A stretch of 64,000 nt of DNA from Nymphalis io (GCF_905147045.1 NC_065914.1:3038001-3102000); one strand, 5' to 3'. Counted from the stretch's first letter, positions 45,783 to 57,400 are shown. Numbers and translations: made by a program. Notes: a model not told the origin generated them from the sequence alone.

Positions 45783-48322
45783 TTATTTATTTATTTATTT
45801 ATTTAAGATTCACCAGTGGTAAATACATCAACACGTACAAAGGTATACAATTTTAATACAACTTAAAACTAAATGCATTACCTATTAAGGTGAATACCAC
45901 TTGCAAAGATAAAGTTGGAGATGACAAACTTACAAATAATTAATTGTTAGTAAATCAAGGTTAAAAATGACAAGAATTAACAATAATAGTAAAATAATAA
46001 AACACAAATATAAACAAAATAAATTAGTTAGCTGACAATTTTGACAATATTTTTTTAACTAAAACAGCACTGTGCTCATTCAAAATCCCACATAAGCGAG
46101 ATACAGGTGAATTAGCTTCCTAAAACAGTTTTGCGGAAAGGTCTTACTAATGGTGTTATTGGTTTACGTGGATATCTAATGGGAACATTCAATTTAATTT
46201 TTGATATCAAAAACGAGTTATCATAGTTGTTGTTAAGTGTTTTATAAAGAAATTTTAAATCCAACAAATCCCTCCGATCACTTAGTGAAAGAATTTTGAA
46301 AAATTCCAATCTTTTTTTGTAAGAAGGAAGTATTTTCCCTTTACCTAACGAGAAAGTAAGATGATAAAGAAAACGTTTCTGTATCCTCTCAAGTCTTAGG
46401 CAGTGTGTTGCATAATGTGGCCTCCAAACAACGCTTCCGTATTCCAGTATACTCCTGACTAAGCTATTAAATAAAATAATTTTTGTTCTAGGATTTCGAA
46501 ATAATCTTCCATTTCTTATTACAAAACCCAACATTTTCGAGGCACGGCTAATTACACCATCAATATGAGGTATGAAGTTAGTTTTTTGTCGAAGATTACT
46601 CCCAGGTCTGAAATTCTGTCCACAGATTTAATAGGGGCACCAGCTATGTAATAATTCGTTTGAAATTCTTTTAAACTCCTGGTGAATGATATCCATGAAC
46701 ATTTTACTGAATTAAGTCTCATGCCGTTATCATTACACCAATGGTATAATCTTGTCAGATCATCTTGTAAAAGAATAGTGTCATTTGGTTCTTCAATCAT
46801 TTTAAGAAGTTTGACATCGTCAGCATACAGAAATGGTGTAGAATATTTAAAACAATTAGGCAGATCGTTTATGAATATATTGTAGAGCAGTGGACCCAGG
46901 TGTGACCCTTGTGGGACTCCAGATTTTACATCGCATTCAACCGATTCATAACCACCGGCAACAACATAAAAATGTCTTTCTGTAAGATATGATGCTAGAA
47001 ATCTCAGTAAAGATCCGACAATACCATAATTGGACAACTTCAAGACTAGTACTGAACATGGAACCAGGTCAAATGCTTTACTTAAGTCTGTGTAGATAAC
47101 ATCCACTCTCTTGTTCCTATCAACAGATTCAAATAAGATTTCGGAGTAATTTATTAGATTTGTGCATGTAGATCTACCGGCTATGAAGCCATGCTGGTGG
47201 GTACTAAGAAAACATTTAACATGACTGTAAATATATGGATATATTAGAGACTCCAACACCTTACCAAAGATAGAAAGGATTGAAATAGGCCTATAGTTTT
47301 TTACATAATTTTTTTCTCCACTTTTGAAAATAGGGACTACTTTCGCAGTTTTCCACTTAGAAGGAAATATTCCGGTGACTAATGCTTTGTTAAAAATAAT
47401 TGTTAGTGGTACAGCAAGACTTTGGGCACAGTTTATAATAAAATTAGGCGGAATATTGTCAGATCCAGCACCCCTATTTATATCTAAATTCTTTAATTTA
47501 TTAATGACTTCGGATTCATCAAGCTGGATCAAAGGTAGGCTATTATTGCAACTGACTGTAGCATCCATGGTTCGCAGTATTTTGTCAATATCGTACTTGC
47601 TCTCGTTTTCTTCATACAGCGAAGAGAACTGTGACGCAAATAGGTTACAAATTGCTAAGCCATCAGACGCTACAGTTTCATCATTTTTCATTAATGTTGG
47701 ATAGGTGTTAACATTTTTTTCGCGTTTGCTTTTCATATATGACCAGAAAAATTTACTGTTGGATGTAATCTTTTCTTCTGCAAAGTTAAGATAAGAATTA
47801 TAACACTCAATAGATAGTCTATCGCATCGTTTTTCTAAGAGCGTAAGTGACAAACCATCCATAGCATTTTTGTATTTTTTAAATTTCAATCTTAGTTTTT
47901 CCTTTTCTCTTATTCTCTTTATTAGAGTTTTGTTGAACCAAGGTGGATATTTTAATGATTTTGTTCTTTTGAAATTCGGCGTGTAAAGTTCTATAGAATT
48001 ATATATCTTCGTATATAGGTAATCAACCATTGTGTTAATATCATGAAGCTCTGCAAATTTTTCACTCCAGTCTATACTTTTAAGAAATTCATTTATAGCT
48101 ACAAAATTGGCCTTAGCGAAATTATATTTTTTGATATATTGATTAAACCTCAAGTTTTCCTGCAAATTGTGTGTTACGACAATATCAATATTAAGGGGTG
48201 GGTGTAGTGGATCAATGCGAGTTAATTCTTTAGGGGCATTATCTACTGTAACCGTTAACGATTCACCATTAAAAAACACTAGATCGAGTACTTTATTTTT
48301 TACATTCTTAATGCGATACATT
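45776..48322 (-). mobile_element. CR1/Jockey-group LINE nested in Gypsy gag, with 7-nt target duplication
   Basis: Flanked by atacatt at 45776-45782 and 48316-48322. On the minus strand it begins inside the endonuclease domain (5'-truncated) and ends in an (AAAT)n tail (plus-strand tttatttatttatttattta at 45783-45804). It splits Gypsy gag between IIQC and ITSKEIKPK. Confidence 0.88.
46112..48315 (-). pseudogene. LINE ORF2: end of endonuclease, reverse transcriptase, C-terminus
   Basis: Endonuclease end (LDLVFFNGESLTV), linker, RT with NRGAGSDNIPPNFI, YRPISILSIFGKVLE, HGFIAGRSTCTNLI, IYTDLSKAFDLVP, SGVPQGSHLGPLLYNIFIND and FLYADDVKLLK up to 46552. Then a frameshift at about 46545 and the C-terminal LGFVIRNGRLF, YGSVVWRPHY segment to 46112. 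It is the best preserved LINE here, with a single evident break. Confidence 0.86.
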
Positions 48323-48473
48323 GGATTATATTCGAACTTTTCTCAAATATTTTCTCAGTTTCCGCTAACTTATTTTTTATAACATTACCTTGATATCTTA
48401 ACTTTCCCTTCTTAATTAAATATTTTCTTATCAATTTAAGTTCATCTAAACATTTAACTAAATCTTCTTCCAT
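48316..48473 (-). pseudogene. Gypsy Gag N-terminus, cut by the LINE
   Basis: ATG at 48473: MEEDLVKCLDELKLIRKYLI, then a Lys/Glu-rich helical stretch ending at NIIQ, where the LINE begins. Beyond the LINE the same frame continues as ITSKEIKPKSLTFIASI, then one in-frame TGA before MSSSDSDSE. This shows the real Gag starts here rather than at 45663. Confidence 0.65.
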
Positions 48474-48832
48474 TCCCTTATAACAACATATTTATAAAAG
48501 AAATACATACCAAGTATATTAACTCACTTACGAGTAGTTACCATGGTAGATGCTACGACCTGATACATTGCAATATGAAACTCTTTGTTTACATTATACA
48601 TACTTAATCGATTAAATAATATTAATAGGATACATTTATTTTACTAGATTCTACACTAATTCGTTAAAAAAAATCACCTTAAAGTTTATAAATAGTCATT
48701 TTAATAGTTCAAAGTTTATTTCTGAAATGTTATTGGATCACTTTACAAAACACTCACGCACTTTTTATTAATATTAAATATAAACACCTGGTTTTCACGC
48801 ACTTTCTTCGTAATTCTAATGCCGTCACTTCT

Positions 48833-49012
48833 CTACTGGTTGGGTATGTCTCTTGCGCGGGTGAATGACCGTCTTAAGTTGTTTTGCGTGATCTCATCCG
48901 ATATCCAATTTTTATGGCATTTTTTGTACTTTTTATAAATAAAGTACAGTGCTGCAATGCCCAGTAGCACACAAATAACCAATAAAACTATGCTGATTGT
49001 AGACAGATGCAT
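48833..49012 (-). CDS. Small membrane-protein ORF in the Gypsy leader
   Basis: 59 codons from ATG 49012 to TAG 48835-48833. A strong membrane segment (ISIVLLVICVLLGIAALYFI, residues 6-25) is followed by a basic cytoplasmic-like tail (YKKYKKCHKNW) and a polar C-terminus. The frame is open upstream to a stop at about 49097 (NQNAAGSNQAQVEE), so a longer form could arise from a non-AUG start or splicing. It sits between primer site and gag. It is not an Env-like protein: too short, with no fusion or glycoprotein features. Function unknown. Confidence 0.55.
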   Translation of the reverse strand: MHLSTISIVLLVICVLLGIAALYFIYKKYKKCHKNWISDEITQNNLRRSFTRARDIPNQ

Positions 49013-49275
49013 TCGTATTTCTTCAACTTGTGCCTGGTTCGAGCCTGCGGCGTTTTGATTTACAAATACTGTTTCTTTCTCGACACTGAATCGGCATAGT
49101 TAGATTTTTTTTTTTTTTTTTAGTAAAACAGTAACGAAGAATAAACTTAAATTTCTACATATTGCTTTAATTTGAACTTATATCCAATTCTTCAACTCAT
49201 CGTCCGATTTTGGAGCTGCAACACTATACTGCGATCAAATTCGCGTCGCGCGCCCCAAATATGGCAGGGTCGCCA

Positions 49276-49406
49276 TGAGGGGACTTATGTTATTGAAACG
49301 AGTGTATTTGGTAGAAGATGATTTATTAATGACTAATTAGTGCAACGATCTTAATATTTATACGCCATCTGACTTACATACTACTTATATTACATATTAC
49401 ACTACA
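49276..49406 (-). repeat. 5' LTR of the mdg1/412-like element
   Basis: 131 nt, same sequence as the LTR at 40584-40705 apart from 9 extra nucleotides (attacatat). On the minus strand it is followed at once by the primer-binding site (49275-49262). Confidence 0.9.
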
Positions 49407-52400
49407 GCGGAGTGGCAAATTGACCTGGCTGTGGTCTGCGAGCCCTATTTCATCCCTTCCCTACCTCACTGGGTAGGGGATTTGGATGGCACCGTGGCGA
49501 TCCTCACTCGGAGCGGAACGGGTCCCCCCCTCTCACTCATTGAGAGGGGCTCGGGCTACGTAGTGGCGGGGTGAGGTGAGTACATAGTTGTGGGAACGTA
49601 CTTCTCCCCTAACCGGGGCCTGGCGGAGTTCGAAATCTTTCTTGGCTCTGTCAGAGCTGCGGTGTCCAGGCAGTCGCCGAAACCGACAATGGTTCTCGGC
49701 GACTTTAACGCAAAATCACGTGCCTGGGGAAACCCTGCCTCGAATCCGCGAGGGAGGGCCGTCCAGGTGTGGGCCCTACTCTCCAGCCTGTCTCTACTTA
49801 ACAGGGGGCAGGTGCACACCTGCGTGCGGCAGCAGGGGGCATCTGTGGTGGACCTATCGTTCGCCACCCCTGTTGCAGCACGCAGAGTGAGGGACTGGAG
49901 GGTAGAGGAAGAGGTGGAGACTCTGTCGGACCATAGATACATCCGATTTGAGATCTCCAACTCCTGCAGGCCAGCGAGACCACTGAGGGTGCCAACCACG
50001 CTTCCGAGGTGGTCTCTTGGCCAGCTCAAGGACCTGGTCAAGGAGGCCGCCATCGTGCAGCGGTGGGTTTCCGCGGGATGGAGGGAGGGTGCTAGCGTCG
50101 AAGAGATGGCGGGCAGCATGCGCAGTGCTCTAAAGGAGGTGTGCGATGCGGCCATGCCGAGGACCCGGCAGAGGGTACCGCGCTGTCAGGTGTACTGGTG
50201 GTCGCTCGAAATAGCAGAGCTGCGGGCGACATGTAACCGGGCGCGGAGAGCATACGTCCGTTGTCGCAGGCGCAACGGCCTCGACACGGACTTGGAGGGA
50301 CGGCTGTGGGCCGCTTATCGCCAGTTGAAAAAGGAGCTGCAGCAGGCGATAAGTTATGCCAAGCAGAGAGCAAGGGAGGAGCTTCTGGTGGGCCTGAACA
50401 GGGACCCGTGCGGGCGCCCGTATCTTGGTGTGCGAGGGAAGTTCCGTACACACGGCGCTCCTGTTACGGAAACGCTACCGCCGGATCTCCTCCTGCGCCA
50501 GGTTGGGGAATTATTTCCTAACCCAAGCGAGCACGTCCCATCAAGTATGGCCCATCGCTCCATGACAGATGATAATATGTCTCCACCAAATATCATGGAG
50601 CGAGAGATGGAGATGGCCCTTGATCGACTGAGGGCCAGAACAGCGCCGGGTCTGGACGGGGTTCCAGGGCGTGTTCTGCGTGACGCCCTGGAACACCTAG
50701 GAGGGAGGCTTCGGGAACTGTTCGACAAGTGTCTTTCTAGTGGGCAGTTTCCGAAGCTGTGGAAGGAAGGAAAGTTGGTCCTGTTGCCGAAGGAGGGGCG
50801 CCCACTAAACTCTTCCTCGGCATACAGGCCAATTGTGCTGCTGAATGAGACGGGCAAACTCTTCGAGAAGATTGTCGCTGCCCGTCTTGTTCAGCACCTC
50901 GAGGAGGTGGGACCGGGTCTTTCAGAGGCTCAGTTCGGGTTCAGGGCGGGTCGATCAACTATCGACGCCCGGAACACCCTGAAGACCCGGACCATGGAGG
51001 CGGTAGCCCGAGGGGACGTGGTCCTTGCGGTATCGCTGGACGTGACGAACGCCATCAATAGTTTTCCTTTCCGGACAATAAGGGAGGCGCTTCGATATCA
51101 CGGGGTGCCTTCCTATCTCAGAAGGCTGCTGTCGAGTAGGCTGCGGCGTTCCACAGGGGTCGGTTCTCGGCCCAATCTTGTGGAACGTTGGCTTTGACTG
51201 GCTCCTGCGGGCACCCGTCCTTCCCGGGATGGGGGTGCTGTGCTACGCGGACGACACCCTCATCACGGCGACGGGACATACTTTTCAGGAGGCAGCCCGC
51301 CTGGCTGAGGTCGGAGTGTCGCTCACGATGGATCGAATCAGGATGCTGGGTTTGAGGGTCTCTGTAACAAAAACGGAGGCTCTCCTACTCCACGGTCCAC
51401 GTCGAGGTCCCCCTCGAGGAGCGTCTATCACCGTCCAGGGAACGGTGATTAAGGTGCAGGCCCAGAATCTGGCCCAGTATCTAGGCCTGATTCTGGATGG
51501 AAGATGGAGCTTCGGGCAGCATTTTGTCCAACTCAGCCTGAAGCTCATCAACGCCGCTGCCACCTTGGGCCGCCTTCTACCCAACGTAGGAGGGCCGGAA
51601 ACACCTTGCCGGCGAATATACGCTGGTGTGGTGCGCTCCATGGCACTGTACGGTGCACCCATCTGGGTGGACGCTCTCACTGCTCGTAACAAGGCTCTTC
51701 TTCGGAGACCACAGAGAGTCATAGCGGTGAGAGCGATACGTGGTTACCGTACAGTGTCATGGACGGCAGCGACACCTCTCGCGAGCGATCCGCCTTGGGA
51801 ACTCCAGGGAGAGGTGCTTGCGGAAGTGTACCGGTTCCGGGTGGAAGCGAGGTCGAGTGGCGACCGTCCAGGATTGGCGGAGGTGGAGCGAGTCAGGGCT
51901 CTAGCCCAGCGAGCCTTGCTTCGCAGGTGGGAGGAGGACCTGGGGTCCCCCTCGGCAGGCCTGGCGACAGTGGAGGCGGTCCGTCCCCACTTGAGTCGCT
52001 GGGTGGAACGGAGTCACGGCACACTCACATTCAGGCTGACGCAGGTACTTACCGGGCACGGTTGCTTCGGTAGGTATCTGCACCGGATAGCGAGGCGGGA
52101 GGTCACTCCCTCCTGCCACGAGTGCGGCGCGCCTTCGGACACGGCGCGTCACACCCTGATTGAGTGTGCTGCATGGTGGCCTCAGCGCCATTACCTGGCG
52201 GCCATTGTAGGCGGAGACCTCTCGCTGCTGAGCGTGATAAACGCCATGATCGGTAGCGAGAGGGGCTGGAAGGAGATGGTCTCTTTCTGCGAAAACGTCA
52301 TGTCGCAGAAGGAGGCCGCGGAGCGGGAGCGTGAGAACAGTGCTTCCGCTGACCCGCTTCGCCGAAGAAGACCGGGCAGAAGATGTCGGCGCTATGCAAA

Positions 52401-52419
52401 CCTTCTCCTCCCGCCGTAA
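49407..52419 (+). pseudogene. R1 copy 2 ORF2: endonuclease and reverse transcriptase
   Basis: Resumes after the LTR element: EWQIDLAVVCEPYFIPSL, then a TGA at about 49572 where copy 1 has TGG. 49590-51150 gives endonuclease (VLGDFNAKSRAWGN, LSDHRYIRFEIS) and RT (GRSTIDARNTL, VSLDVTNAINSFPF). A deletion of roughly 70 nt near 51135 removes the region before CGVPQGSVLGP and shifts the frame. 51178-52419 has CYADDTLITATG, RVIAVRAIRGYRTVSW and the CHECGAPSDTARHTLIEC zinc finger. The deletion lies between catalytic RT motifs, so the enzyme is dead. Confidence 0.9.
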
Positions 52420-52687
52420 ATGTCGCCGGGGCTAGGGGATGTCTGTAACCCGAGAACCCCTTAGAATTTGGAGGCCTGCAGAGGCGGGCCAACCGTCGGG
52501 ACGTCACGGTAGTATGCGCAAGTGATCCCGTGGCGTCCCCCGAAAAGACGGTGTGGGTATCGCTGGTTTTTTGGTGGGTATTCCGGCGCCTTCAGCGGCG
52601 GCGAGCCCCACATACCCCCCCACTTCAAGTGGGAGAAACGCGTCAGTGCGTTTTTCCAGCGAAAAAAAAAAAGGCTAGACATCCTTA

Positions 52688-52929
52688 AATGTCAAATCGT
52701 TATGGTTAAAAACCGGTTTGAAATGTAGATTCTATCGAGAACCGACAAGGAAATTAATTCACTTATATTAAAAGCATCCCTAGTTAACCATACTTTGGGG
52801 ATAAAGTTTTTGTAAACACTGATATTTCTAACTTAATAAAAAATAAAGTTACCCAAAATTATCCATTTACTAATGTTGAATGAATCATCAAATTCATTAA
52901 TTATTCATTCATTCAATACATTCTTGGAT
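52688..52929. other. AT-rich spacer, nothing recognised
   Basis: Short interval between the R1 target duplication and the next LINE. attcattcattcaatacatt (about 52902) is a minor ATTC run. Confidence 0.4.
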
Positions 52930-53240
52930 TTTTAAATATTCATATTTTTTTTTTATCTATTAACCATTTTTTAAGTTTAGACCTGAGTAACTTTAATGGT
53001 AACTCTTTTAAGCTTTTTGGTATATTATTAAATATTTTGATGCACATTATGTAGGAATTTTTTTGAAAGAGCATAGTGGCAACGTAGTATCAATAACCTA
53101 GTAGGATCTCTTAATCCAAGCTTGCTTCTTTCACCTGCTTTTTTGAATAAATGTGGATATTTTTTTACTAACATGACTACATCCATTATATACAATCCGG
53201 CTAGTGTTAAGATTTTGTTAACTTTAAAAATCGGTCTACA

Positions 53241-53537
53241 TTAATCTAAAGGTTGAATTCCAAAAATTGCCTGTACACACTTTTTATGACAGATAAAAAC
53301 ATTATTAAAATTAGTAGAATTGTCCCATAAAATTAAGCCATAATTTAATAAAGAAACAGCATATCCATAATATGCAGTGAGAGCAGCATTTTTGCCAACA
53401 GTACGTTGTAGTTTGCGAAGAGCATATACAAACTTATTTATTCTAGAAGTAAGATTACTTATATGCAGTTTCCAATCACAATGATGATCCAATTTTACAC
53501 CAAGGAATTTTACATCATTGTTTTCCACAATAACCAA
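53241..53537 (-). pseudogene. LINE ORF2 C-terminal fragment
   Basis: Carries DVKFLGVKLDHHCDWKLHI, NKFVYALRKLQ, LNYGLILWDNST and KKCVQAIFGI, the post-RT region conserved in Jockey-type insect LINEs. The YxDD motif would have been just upstream but is absent. Confidence 0.75.
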
Positions 53538-54268
53538 TTTTTAGTTTTATTTTTTTGTTTTAAAATTTGAAAATTGGACAAATCGCGTTTTTGATATGTT
53601 GGCGCATAAATCATTTGATTCTACCCAAGACAACACTGATTCGACTATATTATATATATATTCACTATTCTAGTCATAGTCTACAGATTAAGAGTTTTTG
53701 AGTTTACCTATTATATTCACTAATTCCACATTTGATGTTGGATACAAGAATATGCTAGCACTAACGTCGTTTATTGCAAAAGAATACTTTGGTTTATTAT
53801 TTGCTAAATTTCTATTTTTTGTGATATCTATAAAGTGCTCATTAAATATTTTTTGCGATTTCCAATGCGTCATCAATTTTCTTGTTATTAAAGATAATGT
53901 CGGTAAATTCATACAAAAATTTTTACAATATTTTTTATTTTTTGTTATGTCCCATGTCGCTTTACTTTTGTTATTTGCAGTTTGTAGTAATTAATTATTA
54001 TTTTTAGTTTTTGAACAATTGATGCATGATTTTAGTATTTTAGAATAACTATCATATGTCTTTTTTAGACCTGCTGATTTTTATTTATAGGATAAGAATC
54101 TTAACTTTCTTTTATATATTCAAGAATTCCTAATATCCTTTGTTATCCATTTTAATTTTGCAACGTTAGAATTAATTTTTAATTTTTTGTAAGGGAAAGC
54201 AGAGAAAGTAAAACATGCTAAATATTTCATGGAAATTATTAAAAGCTAAGTTCAAATTATCATCTGCT

Positions 54269-54766
54269 TCAAAAACTTCCGACCAAGCCATACTTTGTAA
54301 TGAATTTTTGAATATTTTCTTTACAATAATTGTTGCGTCTAAATATGTACCAGGAATTATTTTTTTGAATTGGATTGTTTAAAGATATTTGTATTATTTG
54401 GCATGTATCATGATCTGAAAGATTAGACTGTTTCGAGATTGTTTCAGCTTTGGTAATATTCGTTGCAATATTATCTATGCAAGATTTTTGTCGTGTTGGC
54501 TCATTTATGCTTAATCTAAGATTATATTCTAATAGAATGTTTTTAAATTCTTCTGTGATTTTATTGTTTTTTAATACATCAATGTTAAAATCACCTGCCA
54601 AAATTATAGATTTTTTATCTTGTTTGGTAAGCCTACTTAAAAATGAGTTAAGTTTATTAAAGAATATATTTATGTTTGAGTTAGGTGTTCTGTATAAGCA
54701 AATAATTTGATATTTCAGGAGAGGTATATCTACACCACAGCATTCAAATATTTTTTCTGTTGACAT
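54269..54766 (-). pseudogene. LINE ORF2 endonuclease fragment
   Basis: APE-type endonuclease: IICLYRTPNSNINIFFNKL, IILAGDFNIDVL, SCIDNIATNI (DN catalytic site) and LSDHDTC. The N-terminal piece continues upstream in other frames to about 55070. Confidence 0.78.
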
Positions 54767-55085
54767 ATCACGGCATAGTTGTATTAGTTTGCATTCTAAG
54801 TTTTTATTTAATAGTATACAGACTCCCCCACGCTTTTCCAGTTTTCTACAATAAGTTGATGCTATATTATAGTTACGTAGACTAATATTGTGTTCCTCAC
54901 CTTCTTTAATAAACGTTTCAGTAAAACAAAGTGCATCGACATGAAAATAGCTATTTTATAATTCATTTAAATACAATTCAATCAAATCTAGTTTATTTAA
55001 TAACCCGGCTATGTTTTGATGTAAATTACGTTTACGATAGCCGGAGGATTTGAGAAAAACCAAAGTTTCTACTAACACTTTAATT

Positions 55086-56130
55086 AATTACTAAATATTA
55101 TATTTAACGTAATCCCAAGATACAATACTGCCCGATACTGGATGCAGATATTGAATCATACTTAATATACAATATAACTTAATCCTATGAAACAATACTG
55201 ATCGTTACTGGATCACATATTGAATAATACATATAATTATTACATTCTAATATATAGTGCTGAACCTAGAACCCTATTTCATTTACTTACTATTTTATCA
55301 CTTAATACAAATATTTTTCCAACTTCAATTCAAACCAAAAGTTCAGCCCGCGCACAAACTACACATTTGCGACTTTGACGTTAGTTTGACGTTTGTAGGA
55401 ACACTCACCATAGACTAAAGTGTAGGTTTTTTCTAAGTTCATTGTAGAGTGAGCGATCGACTTACTCGTGTCAATTTGGCTACCACTTATTGTTTTATAA
55501 ATTCGCTTACGCTGAGGCGCTAACCATTGTAGAAAGAGATTCGATATGAAACGAAAGTAACTTGGCCAGGCACGCTGCACTAAAAAATGAAATTCCTATT
55601 AACATAAATATTCTTAACCAAGATCATCTTACTAAACTATTTATTAAACCAAGTAAATTCAAAGATGGAGGAGCTGCTATATTGGAAGATATAAATAAAA
55701 TCATCATATACTTATAGAAGGTATAAAAGTTATTATTACTATATTTAAAAATAAACTTCGTCTATTAATTCGTTCATAATTAATATTAGATAAACAAAAT
55801 ATACCAGATGAACACAATCCATGACCAATTATTAGAATATAAGAACCTATAAACCCGAGGTTGTTTATAATTGCTCATAGATAAAGTTTTATTAAAGAAT
55901 TGTTGCAAGTCTGTCGACAAGTCTACTAAGTCATTAGAAGTAGAAGGTTTTAAAGTCATTTTATCATCTCCATCCGTCATAGCTAGCATATAGCATGTCC
56001 CAAATATTAATTATTTGCGACAATACAATTAAGACTTCAAATCAAAACTTTACAAAGTTATAAACTTGGCGTTCAAATTACATAAATACTTAACAATAGT
56101 ATTTAGTACAAAATTATTATATTGTAGTCA
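55086..56130. other. AT-rich region, no gene recognised
   Basis: Contains two similar short blocks, acaatactgcccgatactgg (about 55120) and acaatactgatcgttactgg (about 55192), an imperfect direct repeat. Open frames at 55359-55580 and 55786-55989 have no recognisable domains and no splice or codon support. Confidence 0.4.
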
Positions 56131-57010
56131 GTCAAAAAGACCGGCAACAAAGGGGCACCGGGCTATAAAAGAACCCCTCTCGCCATGATGGGCCTCTTTT
56201 TGTTCCTGAAGATTGGAACTCTAATTTCACCCACCTAAGCTGTGTCGTAGTGGTATATTTCTCTGTTAATGTTAAACAGTCATTTTCCGTTACTAATTTA
56301 ATTCCTTTGTTTCTTTATTTAACTTTTAATTTCCGTTATTTTAAAATCCACTTCTGGTTCCTATCCTTGTAATTCTTGACACGTATCGTGTTTTGCACCA
56401 GTGTTTGTTTTAATATGTCGAGTAGACCGCGGCGTCTTCGTTCTCGTAGCCGAACTCGCCGAAATTCTTGTGACAAGTCCAGTGATAGTGATAAACCCCG
56501 TTCACGAACAAGGTCACGGGCACCGGTGGTGCATAGGTCGCGTAAAAAGCGTTCTAAAACGGAAAAGCTACAACGCTCGTTAGACGTAATTTTTGCAAGA
56601 TTAGACATGATTGAACAAAATGGCGGACGTACTGGTGTTAGAAATACGGAATCTGTTACTGCTCAACCTTCAGTTTCTGAAAGTGAATTAAATTGTGCTC
56701 AATTGAATGATACGAACGTGTGTGTAACTAATGGGAAAAAGAAAAGTTTACTAATTAATTGTTTATTATTGTCCTTATTGACAGTATATCATTTGATTTA
56801 CTGTCAATGTTTGATTTACTGTCGATATTTATCGATGATAAATCGTTTTGAATTAATCGAACTGTTTCTTTTTATTGATAATTCGTGCTTGCGTATGAGC
56901 GTGAGTATTATACATGCCTATTTCAAGTTTTGTTCTTATAAATGCAAAATATACTGTCAGCAGAAAAAAAGTTGATGTTTTAAAAACTACAACATTAACG
57001 GTTAGCTACG
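56130..57010 (+). other. Arg/Ser-rich ORF, possible 5' end of a mobile element
   Basis: ATG at 56415 opens MSSRPRRLRSRSRTRRNS, a strongly basic RS tract to about residue 60, then a short helix EKLQRSLDVIFARLDMIEQN and a Ser/Asn-rich stretch. After about 56735 the frame turns hydrophobic and AT-rich and looks like non-coding read-through to 56975. The upstream leader has a GC-rich segment (ggcaccgggctataaaagaa) with a TATA-like tataaaa at 56162. This is compatible with the Gag start of a retroelement or an SR-type host exon; I cannot decide. Confidence 0.4.
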
Positions 57011-57149
57011 TTTTATGTTATTTATGTAAGGATGTAATAAGGATTTCCGAACATATTTTTTAAATATGTCGTTATAAATTAATAAGTTATTTTTGAACGT
57101 CGTGTTCAAGTTATTTATCATTAATTAAAAATTAAATAGACATATTTAA

Positions 57150-57400
57150 GTTTTTTTTAAAGAATATGTAGGCGGACGAACATATGGTCCACCTGATGGT
57201 TAGTGGTCCCCACCGCCCAAAAACATTGGTATTGTACGAAATATTCACAATCCCTTACGTCACCAATGCGTCACCAATCTTAGGAACTATGTGACATCCC
57301 TTGTGTCTGTACACTATCTCACTCATTCGGTATTGTAGGCGGTAGAACATGCCATAAGTGGGTGATACCCACACTGGGTTTTAAACCACTAAGTGATCCA
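57150..57400 (+). repeat. Family C repeat
   Basis: T-run, atgtaggcggacgaacatat, ccaccgcccaaaaacattgg, caccaatcttaggaactatg, gtgggtgatacccacactgg. Diverged, ending in taaaccactaag. Confidence 0.7.

Larger units (their letters stand above)
40584..49406 (-). mobile_element. mdg1/412-like Gypsy LTR retrotransposon inside R1 ORF2
   Basis: Flanked by the 4-nt duplication gcgg (40580-40583, 49407-49410). On the minus strand: 5' LTR, primer site tggcgaccctgcca directly abutting it (49275-49262, tRNA-Arg-like as in 412/mdg1), leader with a small membrane ORF, gag, protease, RT, RNase H, integrase, 3' LTR. LTRs start TGTAGT as in 412/mdg1. No clear polypurine tract precedes the 3' LTR. Interrupted by a LINE (45783-48315) and a family C repeat (43852-44112), and frameshifted in RT. 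Confidence 0.9.
38688..52687 (+). mobile_element. R1-clade LINE copy 2, end-to-end, split by an LTR element; 12-nt target duplication
   Basis: The element runs from 38700 to 52675 and is flanked by tagacatcctta at 38688-38699 and 52676-52687. Removing the 8.8-kb nested insertion leaves about 5.1 kb, a normal R1-clade size. The 3' end has the same terminal hairpin-like gcgtttttccagcg plus A-tail as copy 1. Frameshifts, a TGA and an RT deletion inactivate it. Since the target is not 28S rDNA, it belongs to a non-rDNA R1 lineage. Confidence 0.92.
52930..55085 (-). mobile_element. Jockey-group LINE lacking its RT core
   Basis: On the minus strand the order is endonuclease start (NLHQNIAGLLNKLD, about 55025), a stop near 54960, DALCFTETFIKEGEEHNI, the long endonuclease frame 54766-54269, a linker with SFAINDVSASIFL (53912-53688) and then directly the C-terminal region 53537-53241. 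The RT catalytic part between is gone. Frameshifts occur throughout. Confidence 0.75.
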
